A stretch of DNA of 64,000 nucleotides from Anadara kagoshimensis (taxonomy: Eukaryota > Mollusca > Bivalvia > Arcoida > Arcidae), in contig CM037872.1 in assembly GCA_021292105.1 (NCBI GenBank), positions 14,472,791-14,536,790 of the forward strand, in the 5' to 3' direction. The notes beneath the pieces are model-generated. The model did not search any database. It had not been told where the DNA came from and worked only from the letters and a program-made list of their open reading frames with translations. Shown piece after piece: positions 55,501 through 64,000 of the stretch (positions are counted from its first letter, which is position 1; every line of letters starts with the position of its first letter). Made by a program: the position numbers and the translations under genes.

Positions 55501-58283
55501 AAATTGATGGGATACTACTTATGCCACACAATTCTGTGTTTAACGTACGACCTTGAAATTTTGTTTAAATTATTATTGTACATATATCAACATTATTTTT
55601 GAATTTTATCATGTTTAATTAAATACTTTTTACGAAATCGATCAATAAAGTTTTGAATATAAACAAGACCGCCATAGAAGCCATCTTAATCCGGTAATTA
55701 TACAGGTGTGTATGGGGTTAGTGAACCGTGTCTTTACGTAGTACATTACTGTACTTGTATGTAAACTCTCTCTCTCTCTCTCTCTCCGATATGTCGAATT
55801 TTACCTGTAGTATACTGAACGTATATCCTCTTGTTTCAAGAGCAATACCTATATGCTTTATGCGTAACTTTTGAAAAAGAACTTTAAAGAATTCGTTGTT
55901 TAATTTATGTAATTTAATACAAAAATACAAATTAATCCAAATAAAATTTGAACGTAGACAAAGAACTGTCACAAACTGTATAAATACTAGTAAATCTTGG
56001 CAAAACTAACAACTGTGAGTCATGAATTCAACAGTTCCCAAGCGTGCTTGATAAGTTGACTTTTTCCCTTCAGTTCTTCCAACGATTGAAGGAGCCACTT
56101 AGCGTGGAATGTTCATTTTAAATCCAGTATATTAATAAGACCAGTAAATACTACTCACTACTCACTCCAGTAGTGAATACTACTCACCTTAGTAAAGAAA
56201 GAAAACCAAACAACTATATGCATTTGTTATAATTCTTTATTGATTGGTTAAAGAGATTAACCTATTAATTGGTGCTCCGATCAAACGGTGGAACATTTTA
56301 ACAGAGAAAGAAGAACCCTTTTTAAAGGTCACCGGTCACCAAATTTATGAATTTTGTAATTTGCATTCCTATGGGTAGAGTTGTCAATATTGATGTGTCT
56401 GGTGGGTTTTCACACATTACAGTTACCTGTAATATACTAAAAACTTACCTGAACGAAGGTCTAATACTCGGTAATTTCCGACACCGCTCGTAACTTTCCG
56501 GCGACCTAATTGATGACGTACATGGTGTTAAGCTGCTGAGGAAAGACACAGTACTTATATATGTATCCATATGTAATATGTGGGTTTGTGTGCCATTTTG
56601 AAGGGTTTTAAAGTTTGATTTCAAGTCAAAATTATATATTTTGTGAAATTTTGATATAATAATACCACAATGAACGATAAATTTTTTTCCCACAAATTTA
56701 AGAACAAATTAAAGCCAGATTTACACAAGTCCCTTATGCAGCTTTCTACAAATTGAGTGCACATGGAAAACGCAAGAATAAAGTCGTATTTTCCAACAAA
56801 CTCGCAAAATATTGTCAAAACTTGATACAAAATATACTGACCTAATAGGAAAAAATATTTTTTATTCATCCATAAGTGAATTTAATTCTGTACATAGAGC
56901 AATTTTTGAAGTTTTTAACAAAACAACTAATATAACAATGTCAAAATTATCCCTTCTGTACCTTCTTACTCAGAACAACTATAGATATTATAATTATGTC
57001 ATAGTTGGAATATTCATGATGAAATATGAAAAAACCCGAACAACAATGACCGACCTGACCCTAAATACCCCGATGTGTAACTTTGTCGAATTTTCCCAAA
57101 ATTTCTCTTTGTACAGATTAACTAAATAACTTTTTTGTCATTTAAAAATGTAATTTGGTTAGGTCAGTGCATTTAATATGCAATTTATTGATAGTTTGAT
57201 GGAAACATTTCAATTGAAAGAAATAAATGATAAAAACCATGTGCACTCAATTTATGGAAATACAGTAATTGCTTTGAATGTATTGGGGCTATTTTTCATA
57301 TACGAGAAAAGTCAGAGAAATAAGAGTGGTATAATCAATTCAGACAATATAAATTATAATGAATGGATTCAGTCAAATCAAAAAAATTCATAGATTTTAA
57401 CAATTTTAATATTCAAAATTAATTTAATTCCGTAAGTCAGTCAGTTCACCAGTTCATACGTTCACACAAATCGAGACTTGTATGTCTTTTATTCAAATCA
57501 ACTAATCTAATTTAACATTTATTTTTTCAAACACATCTTTTCAGAATCCATCAAAAACGACAAACAACATTTACCGGGTATATCATAAAGATTTATACAC
57601 ACGTGTCAATTAATGTTGCAAATTGTAAGGTAAACCCTGTTGATTACAGGTGATAGATGTCTACTTCTAAACAGGATGTTGCTTGCCAATGTAGCATATT
57701 GATAATCTCTTAATTACTGGTATGTGAGGGGATGTAAATCACACTTTAACCGATATTAATTTATTGTGAAAAAATTAAAGACAGATGATTTGACACAATG
57801 GGGATTGGAAATCTGATCAGTACTCTATCGAAAAAAAAAATATTTTATAATAAAATATTACGCACCGACATAAACTCCAATTTCCATTATTATTACAAAA
57901 TTAAACTTACTGCGAATAGGGAAGCTATTGATTTTAATAAGAATTCGGAATTTGTTTACAAACGTTTTCATATTCAAGTAATACTGGGGTGAAATATTTG
58001 ATTTCAGAGACAATAAGAAGTTATTTTTTAGACCTGTATTTTGATATTTTCGTTGTACAAAAATTCTACTCGAAAACGTGTTTTAATAATATATTGATTT
58101 TAACCTAAAAATAAAATAAAAATGGGACAATTTCTGAAACAAATATGAATTAAAATCTATTTGAGGTAAATTAATAATATAGCTGTACTAGAGAGAGAAA
58201 AAAAGCGACAGACTACAGAATCCAGTCAAAAGTGCTCGAAAATTATGTATGTTTTTAATATTAATATTTAATATTAATTCACA

Positions 58284-58326
<43 letters not shown>

Positions 58327-58532
58327 ATTCAACAGAGAAGTTAAGATATTTTAAATGATATTAAATATTATAATAATAATAATAGTATTTTTTGGCATAA
58401 AGCAAAAACGAGATTATAGCCCAACATATATACATAATAAATACGATAATGAAAATAAATATGAATAATATTTTAAATAAAAACACGAAAATGTGTATTC
58501 TTTTCATCAATATTAATATTAATTCACCGAAA

Positions 58533-58567
<35 letters not shown>

Positions 58568-58778
58568 ATTTAACAGAGAAGTTAAGATATTTTGAATGAT
58601 ATTAAATATTATAATAATAATAATAGTATTTATTGGCATAAGCAAAAACGAGCTTATAGCCCAACATATATACATAATAAATACGATTAATGAAAATAAA
58701 TATGAATAATATTTTAAATAAAAACACGAAAATGTGTATTCTTTTCATCAATTCGTTTTGATAGATAAAAATAAAAGA

Positions 58779-58813
<35 letters not shown>

Positions 58814-61154
58814 AATGTAAAATTAGTTTTGTAATAGTATAAGTAATAGTATATCATACTTAGAGCAAACAAGAATATAGTTCTTATTACTTATTTAATT
58901 AATTATTTATTTATTATGTTTATTTTTTATTTATTTTTTATGCTGAAGGAAATTGAAATATCCAATATTAAAAATAAATATATAAATAAAATGAGAAGTT
59001 ACTACTGATAAATCTGGGTAATAAATACAGATCACTCTACAAGCTTTAGTTACTAGATAACTTGGATAACACCTTCTGCGTCACTTCCGGTTTTGGACCC
59101 TTTTACTACCAAAGGGAGATAACACCGTTTTTCAACAGTTTTAGGACTTTATTTTACGCTGTAACAAAAGACAGAAATGATTAAAAAATGTTATTTGTGG
59201 CTAAATCGACTTTTTATTATGTAATCTTTCGGAAAATAGTACTAAAAAAATTTCGGTTTTTGGTGACCGGTGACCTTTAAACACGTCATGTCCGTCTTTA
59301 TTTTGTTATTTACATTTATGCCGCAAACAATCGCGAATTTTTGTATTCAGTCAGATTCCAAACGCGAATTCAAATATTTGCGAATAAGGCCAAGATGGTC
59401 TTGCTGCGAAATTTTCTACTCGCGAAATATAAGTAATCTACAGTAGGCTAGTGTCTCCCTGATTAATTTGGGGAGTCTGACATTGACACTGATGTCAGAA
59501 CATTATTATGGGTATTTAGACACCTCAACACTCAAACTCAGATGGTGATCCAGAAACATGAACTGAGATACCCTTGGGTTTATTTCTATGCACCTTGGGT
59601 ACATTATCACATATCTTATTATCTTAGCCAATAATGTGAACATTTCAACACTAAAAACTCTTGGAAAAGAATTGGTCTATTTGTCAATGATACCATGGGA
59701 ATATTTGGCGAGTTGAAATTTGTGTCATTTTGCTTAGAATCTAAAATCCCAGTAGATAACCAATATATATACATGTATATACCCCAGGTATACTGCCAAA
59801 CCCCTGTTTATTACCAAAATCTGAAGAAAAAATAATGGAAGTTATACCTTTCATCATTTCTTCTATAGGTACAGATACAGCTTCTTTCTCATTGTTGATC
59901 ATCACTGGATCTTCATTATCATTTGGCTGAGTAGCTGACACTTTCAAATCATCTTCATGTTCAGAATCTAAAATAGCATTTATGGTAATCTATATATCTA
60001 TCTTCATAGATATCCAATTAACAATGACAATGTAATTGTCTGTCGGCAGATCTCTCGCTGGGCCATATTTGGGGCAGATATTGGGCCCAATTCACATTAT
60101 AAAATATGATGAGTTTTTAATTTAATAAATAATTTCTACAATCTGTGGGTATATGTCATTTTCCATTAAGAACCAAAAAGAAGAAAATTCTTCTTGATAC
60201 TAACATTGGACTTGTCTCTCTCGCTTCAAATACAGCAACCCAGGCACTCACAAAACAGCCATCCAACTTTGGAGGCTCAGTGTATGCAGTGTTGTTTTTT
60301 TACATTTAGTAATCACAGTAAACCCTTTTAAATGTGGGACACCATTACACATATATTATGTCCCTTATATCACTACACATTGTATATATATTTATTTACC
60401 CATGTCAGAGTCAACACAAAACACAAATATTTTGTAGAGTTTCAAAGGGACTGGTACAAATCCTATCTCAATTGCTTTCATGAACTGATTTGTTGTAAAT
60501 AATCCTAATCTTTTGCTTATTATCTCCTTCCATGTGACCAAACACTATATTGATAAGTGTTTACAATGGTAAATGGCGACACCACCTGTACAAAACTGTA
60601 CATTAAAAGGTACTGCAAAGCTCAGGTTCAGTTAAGAAGTGTTAATTTACATCATTGTACAACAGCACAAAAGACTTTTCAAAAGTTTATATATCAATTC
60701 AGGTCACCCCCGAGTTATGATAGAATAAATCTATTCTTGGACTGCACTAATCTACATAAATAATTATCTTGTCCATCACAAAGTTTTAGTTTGTCTTTGT
60801 TCTATACTTGTCAGAAATAAACTATTGTTTAAATCTGCTGCTAATTAATACCTGAAGACCCTTAAAAACTAAGGTATACTCCCTCATGCAAAGTATTTCC
60901 TTAGCTTAATTTGGTTAAATATATTTTGGGCCTTTGGATATTTTTCAACCCCTTGAAAAAACTTCAGGTTTAACAATTTTGATCCAAGCACTTCTGATGA
61001 GGTATTGAATTATGTTGTTGTAAAATTTACACTGATATAATGTGTAATTTTATCTAATGCACATACTACCTGATGATCTGCTTCTTGATGAGGTTCCGTA
61101 GTAACATGAAGTTTTAGGAATATCTGGTGTAGCTGGGGTAACAAATCCATCTTT
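42451..61154 (-). CDS. Unidentified convergent gene, four exons, C-terminal coiled coil
   Basis: Four minus-strand exons with good splice sites chain in phase: 61154-61070, 59967-59848, 50390-50339, 42598-42451. The product begins (as seen) KDGFVTPATPDIPKTS, then a Ser/Arg and acidic stretch (SSRSRSSDSEHEDD), a helical section around EEMMKDMERETKMLHLKWSS, and ends with a heptad-like RLDKLIQQAKELECNLKKQK. TPATPDIPKT looks like proline-directed phosphosites. The size and style recall small kinetochore or spindle proteins, but I cannot name the family. Earlier exons are missing or beyond 61154. The gene runs tail to tail with TRRAP. Confidence 0.75.
42763..43075 (+). mobile_element. tRNA-derived SINE, family 1, copy 2
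   Basis: TCTCATTGGTAGACTGCTC (A box), GGGATTGAACCCTGG (B box), ATGAAAGTCATGGTGTCCTT, tail GTAAGTGAAATATTCTTGAC followed by TGAGGCGTAAAA. Diverged copy of the SINE at 35776. Confidence 0.85.
43331..43770 (-). pseudogene. Mariner-type transposase relic
   Basis: On the minus strand, one frame reads RDSARVHTCKL and a shifted frame reads EKQVELIPQLAYSPDLAL, followed by SEEEIVIIVEECETTLT. These match the second and third catalytic Asp regions of mariner transposases (HDNARxHT and PYSPDLAP). The two blocks are in different frames and the end is broken, so it is dead. CAGGGCAAGTCAATAAGTAA at 43331 looks like its terminal repeat. Confidence 0.75.
44157..45407. mobile_element. TIR element carrying a 147 bp tandem repeat
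   Basis: Ends AAGGGCCCCGCA (44157-44168) and TGCGGGGCCCTT (45396-45407) are a perfect inverted pair. Inside, about eight units of ~147 bp (anchors ATCACAAGCAAGTTTCATCA at ~44254, 44401, 44548, 44695, 44843, 44991, 45138, 45278), flanked by GACAGACAGA-type motifs. No transposase; short open frames across units are not convincing. Confidence 0.8.
46279..46362 (+). repeat. tRNA-like sequence (degraded, SINE head or tRNA pseudogene)
   Basis: GGTGGCGCAATGGATAGCG matches the 5' half of an Arg-type tRNA, and GCCAGTTCAAATCACCACGG resembles the T arm, but the middle is A-rich and no anticodon arm forms. A T-tract follows. Confidence 0.6.
48614..48905. mobile_element. 292 bp MITE, TIR CAGNGGCGGAT
   Basis: CAGGGGCGGATCCAGGA at the left and CTAAATCCGCCACTG at the right are inverted, with a long G tract (48641-48663) inside. 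AATAT flanks both sides and may be the target duplication. Nested in the 4.6 kb element. Confidence 0.75.
49517..49538 (+). repeat. Poly-G tract
   Basis: Run of about 22 G replacing the 5' head of the SINE that follows. Confidence 0.85.
49540..49800 (+). mobile_element. tRNA-derived SINE, family 1, copy 3
   Basis: B box GGATTCGAACCCCGG, then AATGAAAGTCACAAGGTTCT, GTCACGGAAGACCC and tail ATAAGTATAAATATTCTTGA followed by CTGAGACGTAAAA. The A-box half is lost in the G tract. Confidence 0.8.
50339..50390 (-). CDS. Convergent gene, 52 nt exon
   Basis: Minus strand: acceptor ATATTTTCTAG, donor CTAAG|GTATGT. In the phase set by its neighbours it reads DMERETKMLHLKWSSILS (first and last codons shared). 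Another open frame (YGKGDKNVAFEMVIYTK) does not fit either neighbour. Confidence 0.7.
50391..51024 (-). other. Intron of convergent gene, nothing recognised
   Basis: AT-rich, no repeat or conserved element identified before the start of repeat family A. Confidence 0.45.
51210..52509. mobile_element. Non-autonomous pogo/Tc1-like element, 1.3 kb
   Basis: TIR CAGTGAAAAC at 51210 and GTTTTCACTG ending 52509, TA on both sides. Near each end the motif AACCGGAT is repeated several times (GAAAACCGGATCCTGTGA), typical of multiple transposase-binding repeats. No transposase frame. Nested in repeat family A. Confidence 0.8.
52515..52558 (+). repeat. (TA)n microsatellite
   Basis: About 20 TA units next to the right end of the pogo-like element. 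Confidence 0.9.
54440..55338 (+). repeat. Minisatellite in two unit sizes (about 46 and 36 bp)
   Basis: The first ~11 units read AAAATAGGCTAGGGTAGACT, TGGGGAGTCTGACAATGACC, ATCATC; from ~54960 the units lose AATGACCATC and read GGCTAGGGTAGACTTGGGGA, GTCTGACATCAAAATA. A last half-unit appears at 59446-59475, beyond the element inserted at 55340. Confidence 0.93.
56326..59276. mobile_element. Nested TIR element, TIR AGGTCACCGGTCACC
   Basis: AGGTCACCGGTCACCAAA at the left and TTTTTGGTGACCGGTGACCT at the right are inverted. TTAA flanks both sides (56322-56325, 59277-59280), though a shorter TA duplication also fits. The interior is very AT-rich. Open frames at 56812-57129 (105 codons) and 57178-57393 (71 codons) have no recognisable motif. 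Confidence 0.78.
58255..58830 (+). repeat. Direct repeat of ~242 bp with (AAAT)n runs
   Basis: Two copies of a segment from AATATTAATTCAC-(ATAA)n through AACAGAGAAGTTAAGATATT to AACACGAAAATGTGTATTCT, plus a third ATAA run at 58779-58813. Lies in the nested element. Confidence 0.85.
59848..59967 (-). CDS. Convergent gene, 120 nt exon
   Basis: Minus strand: acceptor GCTATTTTAG, donor ATGAAAG|GTATAA. Reads DSEHEDDLKVSATQPNDNED, PVMINNEKEAVSVPIEEMMK, phase 1 at both ends. Acidic and polar, probably disordered, with a helical end. Confidence 0.75.
60440..60780 (+). repeat. Repeat family C, diverged copy
   Basis: GATAAGTGTTTACAATGGTA and TTCTTGGACTGCACTAATCT, ACATAAATAA match the copies at 34400 and 62225 in the same order. 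Confidence 0.55.
61070..61154 (-). CDS. Convergent gene, 85 nt exon (most upstream seen)
   Basis: Minus strand: acceptor TTCTTTTTAAAG, donor ATCATCAG|GTAGTA. Reads KDGFVTPATPDIPKTSCYYG, TSSRSRSS with the next Asp split. The 5' limit could instead be 61150 (a second AG four bases in), but the frame is unchanged only with 61154 if the previous exon ends in phase 0. Confidence 0.65.
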
Positions 61155-61860
61155 CTTTAAAAAGAATCCAAATACATACACTAACAATTAAATTTATACC
61201 ATATAAATGTTTATAAATGTCTGTTATGATCCACAAGTTATGAATAAACTTATGTTTTCTAAACTGCAAATTGATAATGCATGTAATCTTTTAAATGAAT
61301 TATGATGTGTAATCAAAAGTGAGTATATAAAAAACTAAACTATTCTAATAATAATGACATCATATTAGTGATACCAATCCCCTTGCAATGGAGTATTGTG
61401 TAATACTTGTATGCCAGTGTGGTTTACAAAAACATGAATTAGAGTGCAGACAAAAATATTTCACTCAATTAAACAAAGGGCAATAACTCTGATAAATTGG
61501 GTTTGCCAGTTACAAAAGACAAACACCATGATAAACTTTTGTATCAAGTTTAAATAAATTCTGTAGATAAATAAAGTTGTTAGAGCACTGAAAAAAATCA
61601 CTGAAATAAACAAAGGGTAAGAACTCTGTCAATTTGGGGGTGCCACTTACAAAACACTATTTAGTCCTGGATATTAACATAATACACTTTTGTATCAAAT
61701 TGTTTAGATTCTGTTGAAAAATAAAGTTATTAGAGCACTGTGAGAAATACTGGCACCTAACTCGAATAAAGAAATGGCAATAACTCTGTCAAATTGCGTT
61801 TACCAGTTACAAAACACAATCTAGTCAAAGAACTCTGCCCAATAGATCCCTTTCACATTC
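61155..61860 (+). other. Non-coding, degenerate ~150 bp repeats
   Basis: From about 61440, three loose copies of AACAAAGGGCAATAACTCTG, ATAAATTGGGTTTGCCAGTT, ACAAAAGACAAACACC-like sequence (61440, 61600, 61760). No coding signal. Confidence 0.6.
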
Positions 61861-62200
61861 AAATGTGCATGCCCTGTATCTACTGACAACAGCAAAATTT
61901 CTAGACCAAGTCTCGCGCGAATTTACAAAACCTTGCGGGATTTTGTTCCAGGGGGCAAGTGCGCGAGTGAGACAATGGCATAAAATGGGCTGCCAGGCAA
62001 ACATTAAAAAAATGTCCTTGTTCACAAAACAACTCGGATTAGATTGGTCTGTATTTTCAAGTACTATTTTCGATCACGTGATTCACACAAAAACAATAAC
62101 AATAATGGCAGCGCCCATGTGTTTTGGCGAAAACAAGATTACTGTCCGTTTACTCTGCTGGAGAGAAAGGAATAACGCTAATATTTCAAAGATTTGAATG
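61860..62200. other. CpG-richer patch, possible promoter region of the convergent gene
   Basis: Contains TCTCGCGCGAATT, GTGCGCGAGTGAG and a palindromic ATCACGTGAT (E-box), unusual among the AT-rich surroundings. A minus-strand start could lie here, but I cannot link an exon to 61154 from this patch. Confidence 0.25.
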
Positions 62201-62224
62201 GCACGGTTAAAAATCAATTAATCA

Positions 62225-62640
62225 TTTACTTATATGAGCCGAGTTGTTGCTAATAATCCTTATTTCAATCTAGTCCATGCATTATAACTCCTTTAATGCA
62301 CCAAAACGTGTTTTGGATAGGTGTTTACAATGGTAAAAATTTTGACAAAATGGTAGCGTCTTTCGTGTGATGTAATGATAAAGGAAGAATTTATTAAATA
62401 TGTAGGTTCTCAAGGGGTACAATGAAGGGTAGTTTAAAGGTTAAAAGTTTGAATTTACGTAAATTTTTTTCAAAAGTTTGAAAATGCAGAAAGGTAGTTC
62501 ACTTTATTACTTTATTAAATCCATTTTGGTCATCCCAGTTAAGCAAAAAACAATCCGTTCTTGAGCTGCACTAACCTACGTAAATAGTCAACTCTTTCAT
62601 CATGACTACGTAACATAAAGAACCTCGCCATTTTGTAACC
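62225..62640 (+). repeat. Repeat family C, copy 2
   Basis: About 400 bp collinear with 34400-34850: GAGTTGTTGCTAATAATCCT, TTTACAATGGTAAAAATTTT, TAAATAGTCAACTCTTTC, AACATAAAGAACC. Confidence 0.75.
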
Positions 62641-62644
62641 AGAG

Positions 62645-64000
62645 GCTCAGGATGAGCCTGTATCGCTCACCTGACTAAAATGCTTTTAAAGCAAATTTGT
62701 ATATATGCTTTTCAAATAGGGTCCAATGTGAAACAACGTTCTCCGCTGGCAGCCATGTTTTATGGCAGATCAGAAAAATGTTGGCAATCTATGTAAAGGA
62801 CCTTCTATACATGATTCCTGTAAAGTTTGGTTCAATTTGCTTCAGTCATTTCTGAGGACATAGTCAAAAACGCGTTTTTCCCACAGGGTCCAATGTTAAA
62901 CTATCTTTTGCGCTGGCAGCCATGTTTTTTGGCGGATCAGAAAAATTTTGGCAATCTAAGTAAAGGACCTTCTATACATCATTCCTGTGAAGTTTGGTTC
63001 AATTTGCTTCAGTCATTTCTGAAGACATAGTCAAAAATGTGTTTTTTCCCATAGGGTCCAATGTTAAACTATCTTTTGCACTGGCAGCCATGTTTTTTGG
63101 CCAATCAGAAAAATTTTGGCAATCTATGTAAAGGACCTTCTATACATCATTCCTGTAAAGTTTGATTCAATTTGCTTCACTAGCTTCAGAGGAGATAGCA
63201 TATATATGCTTTTCCCATAGGGTCCAATATTAAACTATCTTCTGCGCTGGCCGCCATGTTTTTTGGCGGATCAGAAAAATTTTGGCAATCTAAATAAAGG
63301 ACCTTCTTTACATCATTTCTGTGAAGTTTGGTTAAATTCGCTTCAGTCATTTCTGAGGAGATAGCCAAAAATTCGTTTTTCCGATAGGGTCCAATGTTAA
63401 ACTATCTTCTGCGCTGGCGGCCATGTTTTTAGGCGGATCAGAAAAATTTTGGCAATCTTTGTGAAGGACCTCCAATACATCATTTCTCTAAAGTTTGGTT
63501 AAGTTTGCTTCAGTAGTTTCAGAGGAGATAGCCAAAATGTGTTTTCCCATAGGGTCCAATGTTAAACTATGTTCCCCGCTGGCAGCCATGTTTTTAGGCG
63601 GATCAGAAAAATTTCGGCAATCTTTGCAAAAGACCTTCCATACATCATTCCTGTAAAGTTTAATTGAATTCGCTTCAGTTGTTTCAGAGGAGATAGCCAA
63701 AATGTGCGTTTTCCCATAGGGCCCAATGTTAAACTTTGTTTGGCCCTGGCGGCCATTTTTTTTGGCGGATCAGAAAAATTTGGGCAATCTTAGTAAATGA
63801 CCTTACATACATTATTCCTTTAAAGTTTGGTTCAAATTAGCTCAGCGGTTTCAAAGAAGATAGCAAAGATATGCTTTTCCCATAGGGTCCAATGTTAAAC
63901 TATCTTCTGCGCTGGCGGCCATGTTTTTTGACGGATCAGAAAAATTTTGGCAATCCAAATTAAGGACCTTCCTTACACCATTCCTGTAAAGTTTGCTTAA
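62645..64000 (+). repeat. Tandem array of a ~167 bp unit, 8 copies, open at window end
   Basis: Begins with a hairpin GAGGCTCAGGATGAGCC and GCTCACCTGAC, like the start of repeat family A. Units are marked by ATAGGGTCCAATGTTAAACT at about 62719, 62886, 63055, 63220, 63387, 63552, 63719 and 63886, each with GCTGGCAGCCATGTTTTT, GGATCAGAAAAATTTTGG and AAGGACCTTCTATACATC. Open minus-strand frames are by-products. Confidence 0.9.

Larger units (their letters stand above)
55340..59443. mobile_element. 4.1 kb TIR element with TA target duplication
   Basis: Ends CTGTAGATTACTTTTATTTC and GCGAAATATAAGTAATCTAC then AG are inverted (CTGTAGATTACTTWTATTTCGCGAG). TA flanks both sides; removal restores CATCAAAATAGGCTAG, the minisatellite unit. 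No transposase. Another element (56326-59276) sits inside, so the original was only about 1.15 kb. Confidence 0.88.

Noticed and set aside
56812..57393. Two open frames (105 and 71 codons) as genes
   Set aside because: They lie in an extremely AT-rich nested transposon, show no recognisable motif and no splice context. Kept only as a point to check.
62827..63756. Several 60-70 codon frames on both strands
   Set aside because: They are periodic with the 167 bp tandem unit, so reflect the repeat rather than genes.

Overview
The window is animal nuclear DNA: AT-rich, with short exons split by GT-AG introns, many minisatellites and many nested transposable elements. The repeat families (tRNA-derived SINEs, elements with AGCTCACCTG / GCCCATGGGCCTCTTGTTT ends) and the diverged protein suggest a lophotrochozoan, most likely a bivalve mollusc. 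That taxonomic call is an inference.

Positions 1-41.9 kb hold the 3' part of one plus-strand gene, TRRAP (transformation/transcription domain-associated protein), the giant scaffold of the SAGA/PCAF and TIP60/NuA4 histone acetyltransferase complexes. I placed 36 coding exons (e1-e36, 327-40943). Their phases chain without a break into 1756 codons plus stop, roughly the C-terminal 45% of the usual ~3,850 residue protein: the end of the HEAT-repeat solenoid, the FAT domain, the pseudokinase and the FATC tail ending at TAA 40941-40943. An upstream exon tail probably lies at 1-37.

The striking feature is that four TRRAP exons carry tandem arrays made of their own exon-intron boundary: e4 (40 bp x 11, donor), e8 (42 bp x 14, donor, fully open in the coding frame), e10 (121 bp x 14, acceptor plus most of the exon, with higher-order periodicity) and e19 (about 42 copies of a 51 bp unit, donor). 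The e8 array could lengthen TRRAP by up to 13 x 14 residues simply through choice of donor. Two other intronic minisatellites (1291-1690, 31851-32411) are built from the tRNA-like heads of SINEs.

A second, convergent minus-strand gene has four phase-compatible exons (61154 down to 42451). It encodes a low-complexity Ser/Thr/acidic stretch followed by a C-terminal coiled coil. I do not recognise it. Its introns are packed with elements: a 4.6 kb element with long terminal inverted repeats (TIRs) at 45745-50328, a pogo-like element (51210-52509) nested inside a larger repeat, and a 4.1 kb TIR element (55340-59443) inserted into a minisatellite and itself hosting another element (56326-59276). 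The last 1.3 kb is a tandem array of a ~167 bp unit running off the end.
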